The position numbers and the translations under genes were made by a program. A stretch of 64,000 nucleotides of DNA from Sycobia sp. Sy_11 (Eukaryota; Arthropoda; Insecta; Hymenoptera; Epichrysomallidae), in assembly GCA_018907035.1 (NCBI GenBank), contig JACCIC010000099.1, positions 1,649,501 to 1,713,500 of the forward strand, in the 5' to 3' direction. The notes beneath the pieces are model-generated. The model did not search any database, was not told the DNA's origin, and saw only the letters and a program-made list of their open reading frames with translations. Each line of letters begins with the position of its first letter. The first letter of the stretch is position 1. Below are positions 53,881 to 64,000 of this stretch, in pieces.

Positions 53881-53884
53881 TAGT

Positions 53885-54510
53885 ATTTTATTTATCAGGG
53901 AGCCATTTATAGATAATTGATTTCATGATGTGTTTAATTTTAAAAGACGCCAATGTACATGTCATAACCAAATACAAATCATGGTTAGGAAGGTCGTATG
54001 AAGTAGTTAATGAACATTTCATGAACATTTTGTCGGTACTGATTGGTTTCGATCCCTTCGCCATAAAATGGGAAAGCATCGAACATAGCCACTGTCCACA
54101 ATTGTGCTCCTGAAAACAATTTGCTTTATACGTTTTTTAACGTAAAGCATATCGTCTTGAAAGAAAACATCTTAAATGGAATATAGGCCCATTTAGGCCC
54201 TATAGTATCATCAAGCTGATCCTGGATAGTCCGAAGAAATAATTTAGAGCAGTTTGTTATTACAACGTTTGTTATTACATGGTGGATGATTACAGTGAGA
54301 TTGAATTCTATATACACGCTACACGTGCATATATTAAAGCGAAATTTCATTAACGAAAGAAGATCTATACCGTCAAAAATAAAGTATTGGAAACCTGTTG
54401 TCGAATCCAACATCATGGATACACAAACAACGGGATCCTGAATAAACTCACCTTTTCTCTTGAAAAACAGGGCCACAATAAATAAGAAACAGTGGGGTTT
54501 CATCTTACAT
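53885..54510 (-). pseudogene. Unidentified coding-like segment, possibly a decayed gene or transposon
   Basis: On the - strand a 125-codon frame runs from an ATG at 54503 to a stop at 54126, with no microsatellite to explain it and a hydrophobic start (MKPHCFLFIVALF). Just downstream, 54115-53888 is open in a second - strand frame (63 codons from its ATG). A third frame there also reads protein-like for about 40 codons from an AG at about 54112, and ends near 53990. A GTGAGT donor-like site lies inside the first frame near 54453. The pattern of several adjacent open frames could mark a frameshifted old gene or exons of a real one. I recognised no family, and the long openness may be chance. 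Confidence 0.2.
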
Positions 54511-55620
54511 GCAACAAAATTTATGTAACGGATTTGAAATTAGTTGGACCATGATGTATATGTGCCTATAGCTCACCCTGACAAGTAATGATCTCTGCAA
54601 AAAATTTCGCCTTATATCTAATAAGCCTAAGGATAGCCGTTGAGCAATCTTTCAAATTTTTGTATTGTAGTTATGAAAGTTTTCTGACGCTTATATATCT
54701 ACGTTCGTACGGTTACTTACTTTCTTCGAAAATATATTTTTGAATTTGCCACGAGGAACAGAGATTCGTTAACTCAGAGCTTTTTAATTGTAATTCGAAT
54801 GCATTTTTCCTTAATATTGTTTCAATTTATTCTGCTATACCTATGGTCATCCAGCATTTGTATATATATATATATTGATTAAATGTGGGTATTAACAAAA
54901 AAATATTCCACATGCATGCAATTTTACTTACACGATCAACTGCTGAATTTTATAAGTTCATAAATGGTTTAGGAATATAAATTTTTCCAAATCATATTAA
55001 GTACAAGATTCTCTGTAAAGTTAAATCCTTGATTTTTTAATGTTTCATATCTATTCTTCAGCAAGTATTAATGAAAACAATTTCAAATTTGTAGCTCATT
55101 TATTTCACACAATATTAGTTATTATATCGAAGATAAATATTTGAATATTAAAGAAGTTTTCAAAGATAGCATGTATTCTTAAGTTCATTAAGGATATAAT
55201 TTATAGAATATTGTCTAAATAATATTCGCATAATATTTTAAGTACGGGTGTAAATACTGAATTTTTTATAATTTAATAAAGTAAATTTTTATCAAGCCGC
55301 ATATGTTCTCATATATTCCTTTTCCTTTATTGAATTCGATGAAATGTTATTTAAATTGACATTTCAATGATCAAAAATGTATAAAAAATTAATATTATTG
55401 CTTCATGTGAATCGAAGTATAATGAACATTTATATAATGAGCAGATAAGCATCAATTCATAATATACATAGTACTTTTATACATCTCATTAACAAAGAGA
55501 AGCAGTAATTTAAACACTATTAAAAGCATTTGTAATCTATATAAAAATATATTTATTGTTTTTTTTAAAATCATTATCTCTTTATAAGAGTAAAAAACTG
55601 TCCAAGGGCCTCATTTCATT
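54511..55620. other. AT-rich stretch
   Basis: A short TA run at about 54860-54875. No coding signal or structure recognised. Confidence 0.65.
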
Positions 55621-56400
55621 TAGTCCAGAGACCGTAGCACTCTGACAAAAACCGGCAGGCTTCAAGTCTCTCCCTCTCTCGCTCTGTTTCTCCCTCGAGT
55701 TCGCCTGATAAACGCAGTTACATCAAAGACGAAAAATCCAAAGGACAGCGAAAGGGTGTGAGATAGCGTTGAACGGGGGGAGGGGAGGATGAAGAGATAG
55801 AAGTAGGCCTGCACACGCAGCAGCTGCCGCAGCGGCTCGAAAAGTAGGTCGAGTGCGTCGCGGGGGTGCAAAGTTTATTATGCCCGACGTGACGACTCTG
55901 TGCAGAACGCGCGCGCTCGCGCCTGCTTTATCTCGTTGAAAGGAGCGTTGTCATCTGCCCCGAAAAGTAGGGGCTATAAGGAGAGCTCGTAGAAACAGAG
56001 GAGCAGTAACGGCGGAGTAGTGGCATCAGCAAGCGGCGCGGGCAACGCTATAGCTTCAATATTCCGTCGCACTGCGGGGGCACATAAGCACCTGTACCGT
56101 CGTACACTTTCGCGGAGTCCGACATACATGTACATGTCTCTGTATATTTATTTTCCAACTTATCATAATAGAAGCAGCGATGAGTTATTGTAAGCTTGTC
56201 AGGGGGAGCGTACGAAGCCCGAATGCGTGTCCCGTTATGAAATCTTTTGACGTCATCGTGGTACCGCGGAAGTGGGCCAAGCGCCAAAGTAAGAGGCAAA
56301 AGAAAATAATAGAATTCACGTCAAGTAACGAGTCGTTACGTAGGGACGATGAGGCGAGAGCAAGAGAGTGAGAGAGTTTTCCTAATTTTTTTCCGAAAGC
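55621..56400. promoter_or_regulatory. CpG-rich block
   Basis: CpG-bearing from about 55640 to 56370 with a dense core at 55850-55940. Frames on both strands (69, 83 and 63 codons) have no recognised domain. Possible promoter or enhancer on composition alone. Confidence 0.3.
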
Positions 56401-57188
56401 GCGAGCACAAGTGTCCTCTCTATATATACTTATAAGGGCGAGCGCACGCTCGTACTGCTTGCGCAGACGTCGTATAATGCTCCGTTCCTTCTATTTAGAA
56501 GGGCGCAAAGAGGAAGATAAAGAAGAAGAGCTGCTACCTGCCGTCGTACTTCTTCGTACTTGGCTGAGTGCGAATTCGTAATTAGACGCATGAACAGTAT
56601 GCGCATAAAGTATTAGCTTAAGTAAGTAAAAAAGGAGGAACGTAGATTCGCATGTATTTAAATGTATCTTTATTATGCTTTCCAAAAATAAACTTTATGA
56701 TAATCGCAGAGCGCATTCACACTTCGTTTCTTTGCAGTCTTACCCATATAATATTCATGTGATTTGACTTTTCGAATTTTGAGATATTCAGTTTTACTTC
56801 TTTTAACGGAACGGTGATATAATTTATATAATTTATATCATTTGGAATGCTTATTAAGTACTTGATTAAGTTAATATATTAGTACAGATTGTTTATTCTG
56901 CAAACAATACGATGTATTCTGTAAAATTATTTATATAATTGTTATATAACATAAAAAACTTTTTACTTATACAATTATTCAACCATAATATAATAATAAT
57001 ATAAACTTAGTCTTACGCAACGCTCGTACAGGCAAGACATGTTATTGTTGTCATCTCGGCCCGGGCTGGAAGTTCAAGCCGCGAGTACGTAGTTCGTAAT
57101 AGCCCATGCTAAGTATAACAGCAAAAGCTTTACCATATAGTTAAATATACCATCCATTATCGGTGCACTTACAATACAATCAATAAAA
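56401..57188. other. Mixed to AT-rich sequence upstream of the retrotransposon relic
   Basis: Mostly AT-rich. A short GC-richer patch at 57050-57115 may be the 5' untranslated region of the relic that follows, since full-length copies of such elements carry a GC-richer internal promoter. That is inference. Confidence 0.35.
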
Positions 57189-58390
57189 ATGGCTATCCTA
57201 GCAAAAGAAAATTCATCTCAAAGTTATCAACCAGCATACACGTGAAAAACCATCAACAGAGAAAATATTAAATCTATTTCGAAAATTTCGATCAGCAGAA
57301 TGTGTTTATATGTGCATTCTAAGAAACTCGCAAATAAAATTCTTCACCAACGTAAAAGTATAAACATAGATGGAAAAACTCTCTATTTCCGTTCACTAAT
57401 TTCACGTGCCAAACGCGTCATTCTCTCGAATGCCTGCCCATCTATCCTAATAAAATAATTGAAAGAGCATTAAACGGTCTTTGTATCAAACTAGATTCCA
57501 AAGCTTACTTCGTAAGAGCACCAATACCAGGTTATTCCTATATAGTAAGCTTTCGATGACAAGTCTACATAGACTCCGAATTTATTGAAAAACTACCTGA
57601 TTCATTTCAAGTACAGTATGAGGATACAACATTCCATATTTTTGATTCATCGGAATCAATGACTTTTTTATATGCAAAGAGTTAGTGAATGTTGCTAAAG
57701 ATTGTCTACAAAATATAAACACCCATACTGTCGACAACGACGATGCTCATAGCTCTGAATTATTACAAGAATCATACTGCTGATTTTTCCACACTAAAAT
57801 CTACTGAAAATAACTTCGTAGTCGGTAATAACAGTGCAACCAAAAAGGACATCTTGAAATTCGATACCCTAATAAACAATGCTCAAATAATTACTGAAAC
57901 CTCTGACAAGGATACAAAATTCTTCCAAACACAAAAGGTATTAGAAAAAATTAAATATTAAATAAAGCTCCAAATCAGAGACCAAAAAGAACTTTATCAC
58001 TTTCATCAACATCCTCTATAGTTAAGATGAAAAACTTATCTACGTCAGAGTCTAACCTCGACTCCCTGTTCGATATAAAACCTTATAGCCGATAGTGAAA
58101 AAACAGTTTACGCAAAAAAGTGCCTATGAAGAAAACTAAAACAAGCGACACAAAAAATAATCCCAAATGAACCATTCATGAAAATTTATCTCCTTTACAA
58201 GTACTATTTCAAAAAAACGAATCCTTTAGATTTTCCTTTAGGTTTGCTAAAATTTAAATGCTTTCTCGAGGAAGCCTTTACGAACTCATTCCCAATTGAT
58301 CACGTACAGAAGTACAGTCCTAATACAGTCCTTCCACATAGGAAAAATTATGAAGTACTTAAACCAAATAAATCTGATATATATGATTGA
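57189..58390 (+). pseudogene. Decayed ORF1 (Gag-like) of a non-LTR retrotransposon
   Basis: ORF1 proteins of jockey/I-type LINEs bind the element RNA. Here an ATG at 57189 starts the frame and a TGA stops it at 57243-57245. The homologous reading then continues in shifted frames, with further breaks: TAA at 57456, TGA at 57557 and TAG at 57683. Recognisable family segments include SRAKRVILSNACPSI (about 57400-57445), then after a shift NKIIERALNGLCIKLDSK, SFR-stop-QVYIDSEF and KLPDSFQVQYEDTTFHIF. A zinc knuckle follows at about 57664-57705, in which the first Cys is Phe and the His is Asn; the second and last Cys remain (57673 and 57703). A Lys/Thr-rich linker follows, then a C-terminal piece at 58178-58390. 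With at least four disabling changes it cannot be functional. No reverse transcriptase or endonuclease ORF follows. Confidence 0.8.
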
Positions 58391-58580
58391 AACCAATTTT
58401 GTAAGTATATAAAGAAAAGTTAACTACAATTAATGTAATGATAATATTATAATATATTAATCCTAAATTAAAGAAACTATCTATTAACATTGATAAATAC
58501 GTTTTTTTTTTTTTTTGAAACAATGCAGTTGCTAATAACCTAGACGTCGATGCGACATTAGATAAATAAATAAAAAAAAT
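57189..58580 (+). mobile_element. Internally deleted LINE copy lacking ORF2
   Basis: After the ORF1 relic only about 110 AT-rich bases precede a short 3'-end-like segment at 58521-58560 and a TAAA/A-rich tail at 58561-58580. A T15 run sits at 58502-58516. The 3-4 kb ORF2 expected for this family is missing. Most dead LINE copies are 5'-truncated, so keeping the 5' gene and losing the middle suggests internal deletion. The 3' boundary is inferred from the tail alone; no target-site duplication was found. Confidence 0.5.
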
Positions 58581-58985
58581 ATAAACTCAATATCCACAAA
58601 TAAATTATTACAATGCTAATAATTGCTAAAAATTAATAATTATTCTAAATAGTACTTGTTTTAAATATATTAGCAGTGTAACTAAGCTATTACGTAAATT
58701 TATATTGAATTTATATCCAAATTTTACGACTTTTAAATATTTTCTATGTATTAACGTACACATAGAACCAGTACTGGAGAATATTGGAAATTCATACAAA
58801 TGGTTTCATTGTCAATGTTCTTCTTAGGTTCTATTTCAAATTATGTATATATACAATCATTCAAATTATTGATTATGAAAAAGCTTTATTCAAAGTAGAA
58901 TTTTAGGTATACTGGTTAGCTTAGCAAAAGATTGTTGTTTTAAATAAGCGATGATGATTATATAATAATAATCACAATGATAGAG
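58581..58985. other. AT-rich stretch
   Basis: Nothing recognised. The 140-codon - strand frame at 58890-59312 that begins in the next block includes TA-derived residues and has no domain. Confidence 0.6.
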
Positions 58986-59332
58986 GATAGGAGAAAAACG
59001 GAAATCACTTTCTAATAACATAACTAGGAGCTTGCATGCAAAAAAGCCTCCCAGCAGCAGTGTCTTCTTCACAGCGCAAGAAAGAGTTCTCAAGAATCGT
59101 GACCGCGAAGAATTCCCTTCCACATGTATATATATATATATATATATAATGACTACACGAGCCTCCCCCACGTATGTATATCCACACAAAGGAGCTGGCT
59201 CTGAAACGAACTCTCGGGGCGAACTAATCGCCGCGCGCATAGCTGTGAGAGAAAAAGAGACCGCGGCCGCCTCCTTTTTCTCCTCCTCATCTCGGACTCT
59301 CTCGACCCACATCTTTCATCTTCATGTACGGA

Positions 59333-59376
<44 letters not shown>

Positions 59377-60420
59377 CGAGCTCACTGGCTCTCTTACAAT
59401 CGGGACGAGGCATCTTTCCCGCGCTCACTTGCCTGTTATACAACCGCTCGGGGCGGTACCGCACTGCAGCGACCCAATGGGCAAGGAGAGTAGGATCGAG
59501 AGTCGCGCGACCTCTTGTTTTCCTCTCCTCCACCTCGTGCTCCTCCTAGAGAATAGCGGACGCGAGGCTGGCGAGCGATGTTCTCGGGACAGGGGGAGTC
59601 GAAGGGAAAAACGCTTGACTGTGACGGGAATCCCGCGGGGAAAGGGGAGCCCCCGTCACCGTTGTCCCCCTGGCCATGGCAAGAGGTCACGGTGACGGCT
59701 TCGTGTAGGGTCGCCAGGCTTTACGCCTTGCTCATGTCCCGGACCGCGCGTCACCTGCGGGTAGGATGAAGAATTTTAATCGCTGGGTCGGTTGGGGGTG
59801 CGAGCAGGCGATCGCCCTGGGTACCAGCAACGATGATTTTCGCGAGCAGAAAGACGGAGAAAGGGATTGGCCGTATGTGTACATAGCTTGTCCCTTTAAG
59901 CGCCGAAAGAGGGCAGGAGTGTCGACTCGCAGAACATTCTCCGGGAGGAAGAGTAGAGGAGCAGGAGGAGGTAGTGTCGGTCGCGTGCCTAGTACGTGTA
60001 GAAAGGCCGAGCCGTTCGCCGCTGGAGTTATTGATTTTGATAATTTCTTCGGAAGCAGTCGGTGGAGGATGTTCAGCCGAGCGGCGGGCTATACATAAGC
60101 AACGAGGAGGGGCTTCGGTTTCTTTTGCCTGTACATCCTACTTTACCACCGATATATTAATCGAACCCAATCTTTGGTGGGCGCTTGCTACCTCTATATG
60201 ATCAAAATCCTTTCAAACACACACACACAAACACACTCACACACATAGCGCCCGGTAATTTCATCCGAAATGATCGTTATCCCCGTATAGCATTCCGGTG
60301 CTATAGCTACCGACCCTCCATCCTTCTTCTCCCTTTATTGCGCGAGCCATCGATAGCTCCCGTCTTCACTGTCGTACGACACGGTGCGAACGCTAGATTA
60401 TAGTATCGAGTCTGAGCGGC
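58986..60420. promoter_or_regulatory. Large CpG-rich block
   Basis: CpG-dense, about 1.4 kb, with a TA run at 59127-59149 and a GA array at 59337-59372. Many overlapping frames occur on both strands (60-140 codons). The + frame at 59766-60098 is the most mixed in composition, but none has a recognised domain. Size and composition resemble the 2.2-3.5 kb block, so it is a candidate second promoter region. No consensus donor stood out. Confidence 0.35.
59337..59372. repeat. (GA)n microsatellite
   Basis: About 18 GA units. Confidence 0.97.
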
Positions 60421-60735
60421 TGTAAAAAAACTTGTTGATTGCTCTTCTTCGTTATAATTTCGAGCGATACCCTTTATAATGTATATATAAACGGAATTTC
60501 AGCGAAACACCGACCGTTATATTATATACTGTTACAGTTGTTGATATATATATATATATATACACAAGAGCTGTATTATACGCTCTCCCTTATAGAATCT
60601 CTCCGCGCGTTCAACACCCGGGAATTTTCACAGCCCTATAATCGCGCCTCGACCTCTATGTATATATATAATACTCGCTTTACATCTCTCGTATTTCTCA
60701 AAATCAGCTTTAAACTCTGACTGCCGACGTTGTGG

Positions 60736-60780
<45 letters not shown>

Positions 60781-61380
60781 ATCTCGCAAAAATACGAACT
60801 CCGGTGTTAAGATAAACGAGCTTATCTCTCCTTCTCTCGCGATCTCTCTTGATGCCAACGCTGCAACGAGAGAGAATAAACGCCAGTTTAGAGAGCGACA
60901 GAGAAAGAGATAGAGAGAGAGAGAGTGAGAGGTAGGTGGGAGGGAGCGTTAGAAAGAAGAAGATACTGAGCGCCTTCGCTACGTCAACAGCGTCAATAAC
61001 AAAAATTTCTCCCAGGGTCTGAGTGCGCGGTCACGTCGTCCCCGCGGAAGTTGGTCAAAGCGCCGGATGAGGAGGGTAGCTTCGCTTTATCCATTTATTT
61101 AGCTGCCTCGCCAAGAGAGCGAAATTAATTATTCCCCCGGCATTGGGGTGACCGAGCGGCGACGTCAGCAGAGCAGTTTTGCATACGAAAACCGGACTTC
61201 TGTTACGTTTATTTCGCGAATAATTTCCACCCCCAATGTTTTTACCCCTGCAAGCCACGGCTATTTGGCCAAAGCTCTATACCTACCTATTATATTAAGT
61301 TTCTTTTCTGTTTCGAAGTGTGCGCGCTTGCAAACTGGTACCAAGAATTGCAAATTAGTTGTGCACGAAATAAAATAAAA
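60421..61380. other. Moderate-GC segment with CT/GA arrays
   Basis: TA runs near 60543-60562 and a CT array at about 60737-60778, then a smaller GA-rich stretch at 60896-60930 and CpG-bearing sequence at 60950-61150. No coding content recognised. Confidence 0.5.
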
Positions 61381-62270
61381 GGTTTTCTTTGCGTTTTTTC
61401 AAAATGCTTAGGTTGATACATAAATAACATTGGCATCATAAATATCCTGTTTATTTTAATAAAAAAATGAATTATTATTAGCGATTCTATATATCTATAT
61501 GTATTCTATATTCTATATATCTATATATATGTCTATATGTGTACTTTTTTTTCTTTTTTTTTTTAATTATAATTATTCAAGGTATATGTTTTTCGATTAT
61601 TTGAAATATTGTAATATTGTATAGAAATATTAATATGAAAATACCTGAATTACGCTACAAATTGATTGTGCATGCATAATTTTGACGTCGTTACAGTACA
61701 ATCAAATCGGTTAGAAAAAATTTGAAATAAATCACGTAAAAATTTTTATGTCGGAAATCTTAGCCAAATAAACATTAGAAAATATTATGTTAATAGAGTA
61801 TTCACTACACACTTGGTGAAACAAAATTATAATAAAAATTAAAATAGTACAAGGAGTACTTAAAATAAAAAATGTTATCCAAGTGTTTTTTTATTTTAAA
61901 TACTCCTTGTACTATTTTAATTATTATTACCATTAGAAATATCAATCTAGTATTCTGTATCCATCGGAAGTGGAAGAAAATAATGAACTACTGGTGACTC
62001 TTTTACTCTAGAATTGGATTAGGATTATAAAAAAAATTATAGAAAAAAATTTGTTGATTTAACTAAATAATGTAATTTTAGCTTTTTCCATTATTAAAAA
62101 AAATATTTATCAGAATTTAAACGATAAGCTAATCTATCTATTGAAGATAACAGAAGGAAATTAGCCATTCGGCGCCTGTGTTAAAAATTCACTAAAATAT
62201 CTGATAAAAAAAATTTAAGACTTTCCAAATATATGTGCGGGCCAAAACCTACCAAGAGCAATTTCTTTAA
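61381..62270. other. AT-rich stretch with degenerate CTATATAT repeats and a long hairpin
   Basis: Degenerate CTATATATCTATAT repeats at about 61485-61540, then the hairpin at 61837-61922. No gene recognised. Confidence 0.6.
61837..61922. repeat. Long near-perfect hairpin, 36-bp arms
   Basis: Arms 61837-61872 and 61887-61922 are reverse complements with one mismatch, around a 14-base loop. The core of the arm is AGTACAAGGAGTA. An alternative short pairing exists between CACTTGG at 61809-61815 and CCAAGTG in the loop. The size (about 86 bases) fits a pre-miRNA-like or siRNA-yielding hairpin. A palindromic MITE or head-to-head duplication is the main alternative. Confidence 0.85.
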
Positions 62271-62526
62271 ACGATTAACGTCCTTTTACTCCGGTCGCCA
62301 GCAGCAAGAGTACATAAGTCCTCGTAAATTTTTCGCGAAACTCTGGCTGTCCTTATAATCGCGCGGCCGGAAGACGAGCCGCGGGACGCCGACGCCGTGC
62401 CGCGGAAACACGCGCGAACGAAAAGTTTTAAGGAACGAGAGAACCAGCCGGGCGCACCCGCGCGCGCACGCCTGAGTTGCACAGGCTTCGCGGATCTGCG
62501 GCTTTTTGTTCACTGCTATGGACGGA

Positions 62527-62590
62527 GAGAGGAGAACGAGGAGGAGGAGGAGGAGGTGGAAGAGGAGGGAGAAGAAGAAGAAGGAGAGGA
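62527..62590. repeat. (GAG)n/(GAA)n purine-rich repeat
   Basis: Imperfect GAG and GAA triplets on the + strand, all purine except two T's. Would read as poly-Glu in one frame. Confidence 0.85.
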
Positions 62591-62749
62591 GGATGAAAAG
62601 ATACAGAAGGAGAGTTGGAGAGGGTCTTTGAGGACGAGGGCGCGTAATAGTTTAACGTCGCTGGGAAACCCGCGGGGTCGGATAATAGGTGTATTAGTGT
62701 AAGCGAGCGTGTTTGCGCGGTAATGAGTTGGCGCTTTGTAGAACGGTAG

Positions 62750-62797
62750 GCTGCTGCTGCTTCTTCTTCTTTTGCTGCTGCTGCTGCTACTGCTGCT
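62750..62797. repeat. (CTG)n/(CTT)n triplet repeat
   Basis: Runs of GCTGCTGCTGCTT, CTTCTTCTT and GCTGCTGCTGCTGCT with small interruptions. No open frame of note uses it. Confidence 0.85.
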
Positions 62798-62960
62798 CGG
62801 GCTTTTTGTCGCTCTTAGCTAAGTAAATGGGCCGGCCTCTCTTTTATTTTAATACTTAAAGGGGGGGTATACGCACATATACGCACACGTGTGTACGTGG
62901 GCGTATGCATGTGTATGTGTGTGTACGCGCGTGCGTTGAAACATCGGAGGGTAAGAAAGT

Positions 62961-64000
62961 TGGTCTAATATATCGTGTTCGTAACTAATTTTGTTGTATT
63001 TAGAAAAAAGCAAGAGTGCTTAAAGGGCGCACAGCTGTGAAAGTAAGTAAAAGTTAAAACGTCCAATGTTATACGTGTACAAAAAGATGATGGCAAAACT
63101 TTGATGTTATGGTAAAAATAACATTATTATTATTAAGAATTTCGAAAGCAAAACCATACACTTTTGAAACTCTTTTCAAAATCTATACTTTACGTATCTG
63201 ATAAACTAAATCAATGAATCTATTCGTTAGTTGAATTCATTGTAAATAGTTTACGAATAGGTGAAAGAATGCGCTATACACGGAGAAACAGGTAAATGTT
63301 ATCGTTCCTGACAGTTTTTTAAAATTAACGTAGTTCCTTCTTTCAACGGTTTCTAGAAAACAATTTGTTCTGGTTGCAATTATCCAATCGATAGTAATTT
63401 ATTCTTCTTGAAATCGCTTATAGAGTATATTTGTCACAGAGGGGTGACATATGAATACTCTTCTATGAACTTAATGTCCTAATGATTAAGCCGTTAATAT
63501 ACAATGAGTCGATATGCAGTCGTTAATATTCATATCAACTTGTTGAAAATATTTCAGAAAGAAGATAGGTTAGCGTACTTAATATTCAAAGCAAAAGTAG
63601 AAATATGTTTTCCATTAATTCAATTAAAATTCGATTAAATTTTTTATGTTACAAAACATTTTATAAATCAGAAAATTTCTAACAGTCGATTATAGCTTTG
63701 TTTTATTTGTGAACTAAATATAAAATTAGCACTCCTGCATTTTTTCACTTGACTTAGAGCTATAACAATAATCATTTGTTCTGGTCAAGAAGTTTTTATC
63801 GTCCATAAATCTTAGTGGTAAAGCGATCTCTCCTAATTTTGAAATTTCTTGCTTCTCAGAACATTTTCTTGTTTTGTTTCACCCCTTGACTGTATGGCCA
63901 TTTTTATGAACTCATTTGTTAAAATTAACATTTTCTTATCGTTCTTAGCATTGCTATGTTGTTACTGTCGCTGTTATTGTTATTATAAATAATATGATAT
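62961..64000. other. AT-rich stretch to the window end
   Basis: No coding signal, long repeat or clear inverted repeat recognised. Confidence 0.65.

Larger units (their letters stand above)
62271..62960. promoter_or_regulatory. CpG-rich block with trinucleotide repeats
   Basis: CpG-dense at 62340-62500, then a GAG/GAA-rich run at about 62527-62590, a CTG/CTT-rich run at about 62750-62800 and a GT-rich run at 62885-62935. The 101-codon + frame at 62397-62702 encodes a Glu-rich tract from the GAG run and has no other domain. A donor-like GTAAGT follows at 63043-63048, so a noncoding first exon on the + strand is conceivable. Confidence 0.3.

Noticed and set aside
62397..62702. 101-codon frame with a Glu-rich segment
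   Set aside because: The Glu tract is a GAG/GAA repeat; nothing else in the frame is recognisable.

Overview
This window looks like noncoding DNA from an insect nuclear genome, probably a hymenopteran such as an ant. That is inference, not proof. The supports are an AT-rich background broken by CpG-rich islands, very dense (TA)n, (GA)n/(CT)n and (CA)n/(GT)n microsatellites often fused into compound arrays, and relics of two transposon families common in insects. Nothing bacterial, viral or plasmid-like was seen. No intact conserved protein-coding gene was recognised. Most long open frames are read-throughs of microsatellites or of CpG-rich sequence, where stop codons are rare. No tRNA or rRNA gene was recognised.  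Layout. The most gene-like structure is a CpG-rich block at about 2240-3560 that ends in a possible 5' splice site on the + strand at 3317/3318. It could be a promoter plus a noncoding first exon. The following 60 kb has no recognisable coding exon, which would suit one very long intron or intergenic DNA. It does contain three pyrimidine-CAG|GT junctions (7100/7101, 32275/32276, 41704/41705) that look like recursive-splice sites; the one at 41704/41705 is the best. Other CpG-rich blocks lie at about 4.78-5.27, 15.1-15.4, 17.8-18.4, 23.5-24.4, 25.9-26.5, 28.5-29.0, 35.2-36.5, 39.0-40.2, 42.5-43.4, 45.95-46.85, 55.6-56.4, 59.0-60.4 and 62.3-62.8 kb. Several could be alternative promoters or enhancers.  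Mobile elements. A decayed ORF1 (Gag-like) of a non-LTR retrotransposon lies at about 57.19-58.39 kb on the + strand. It is broken by stops and frameshifts, its zinc knuckle is damaged, and no ORF2 follows, although a TAAA-rich 3'-end-like segment ends at about 58.58 kb. A decayed mariner-type transposase fragment lies on the - strand at about 29.94-30.33 kb.  Other structure. There is a 36-bp-arm hairpin at 61837-61922, a pair of adjacent hairpins sharing one loop sequence at 27198-27299, a 17-bp perfect inverted-repeat pair at 12111-12263, a nested inverted-repeat pair at 50989-51133, a canonical G-quadruplex motif at 35784-35810, and a small exon-like reading frame at 49539-49685. Because no search could be run, every functional call is tentative.
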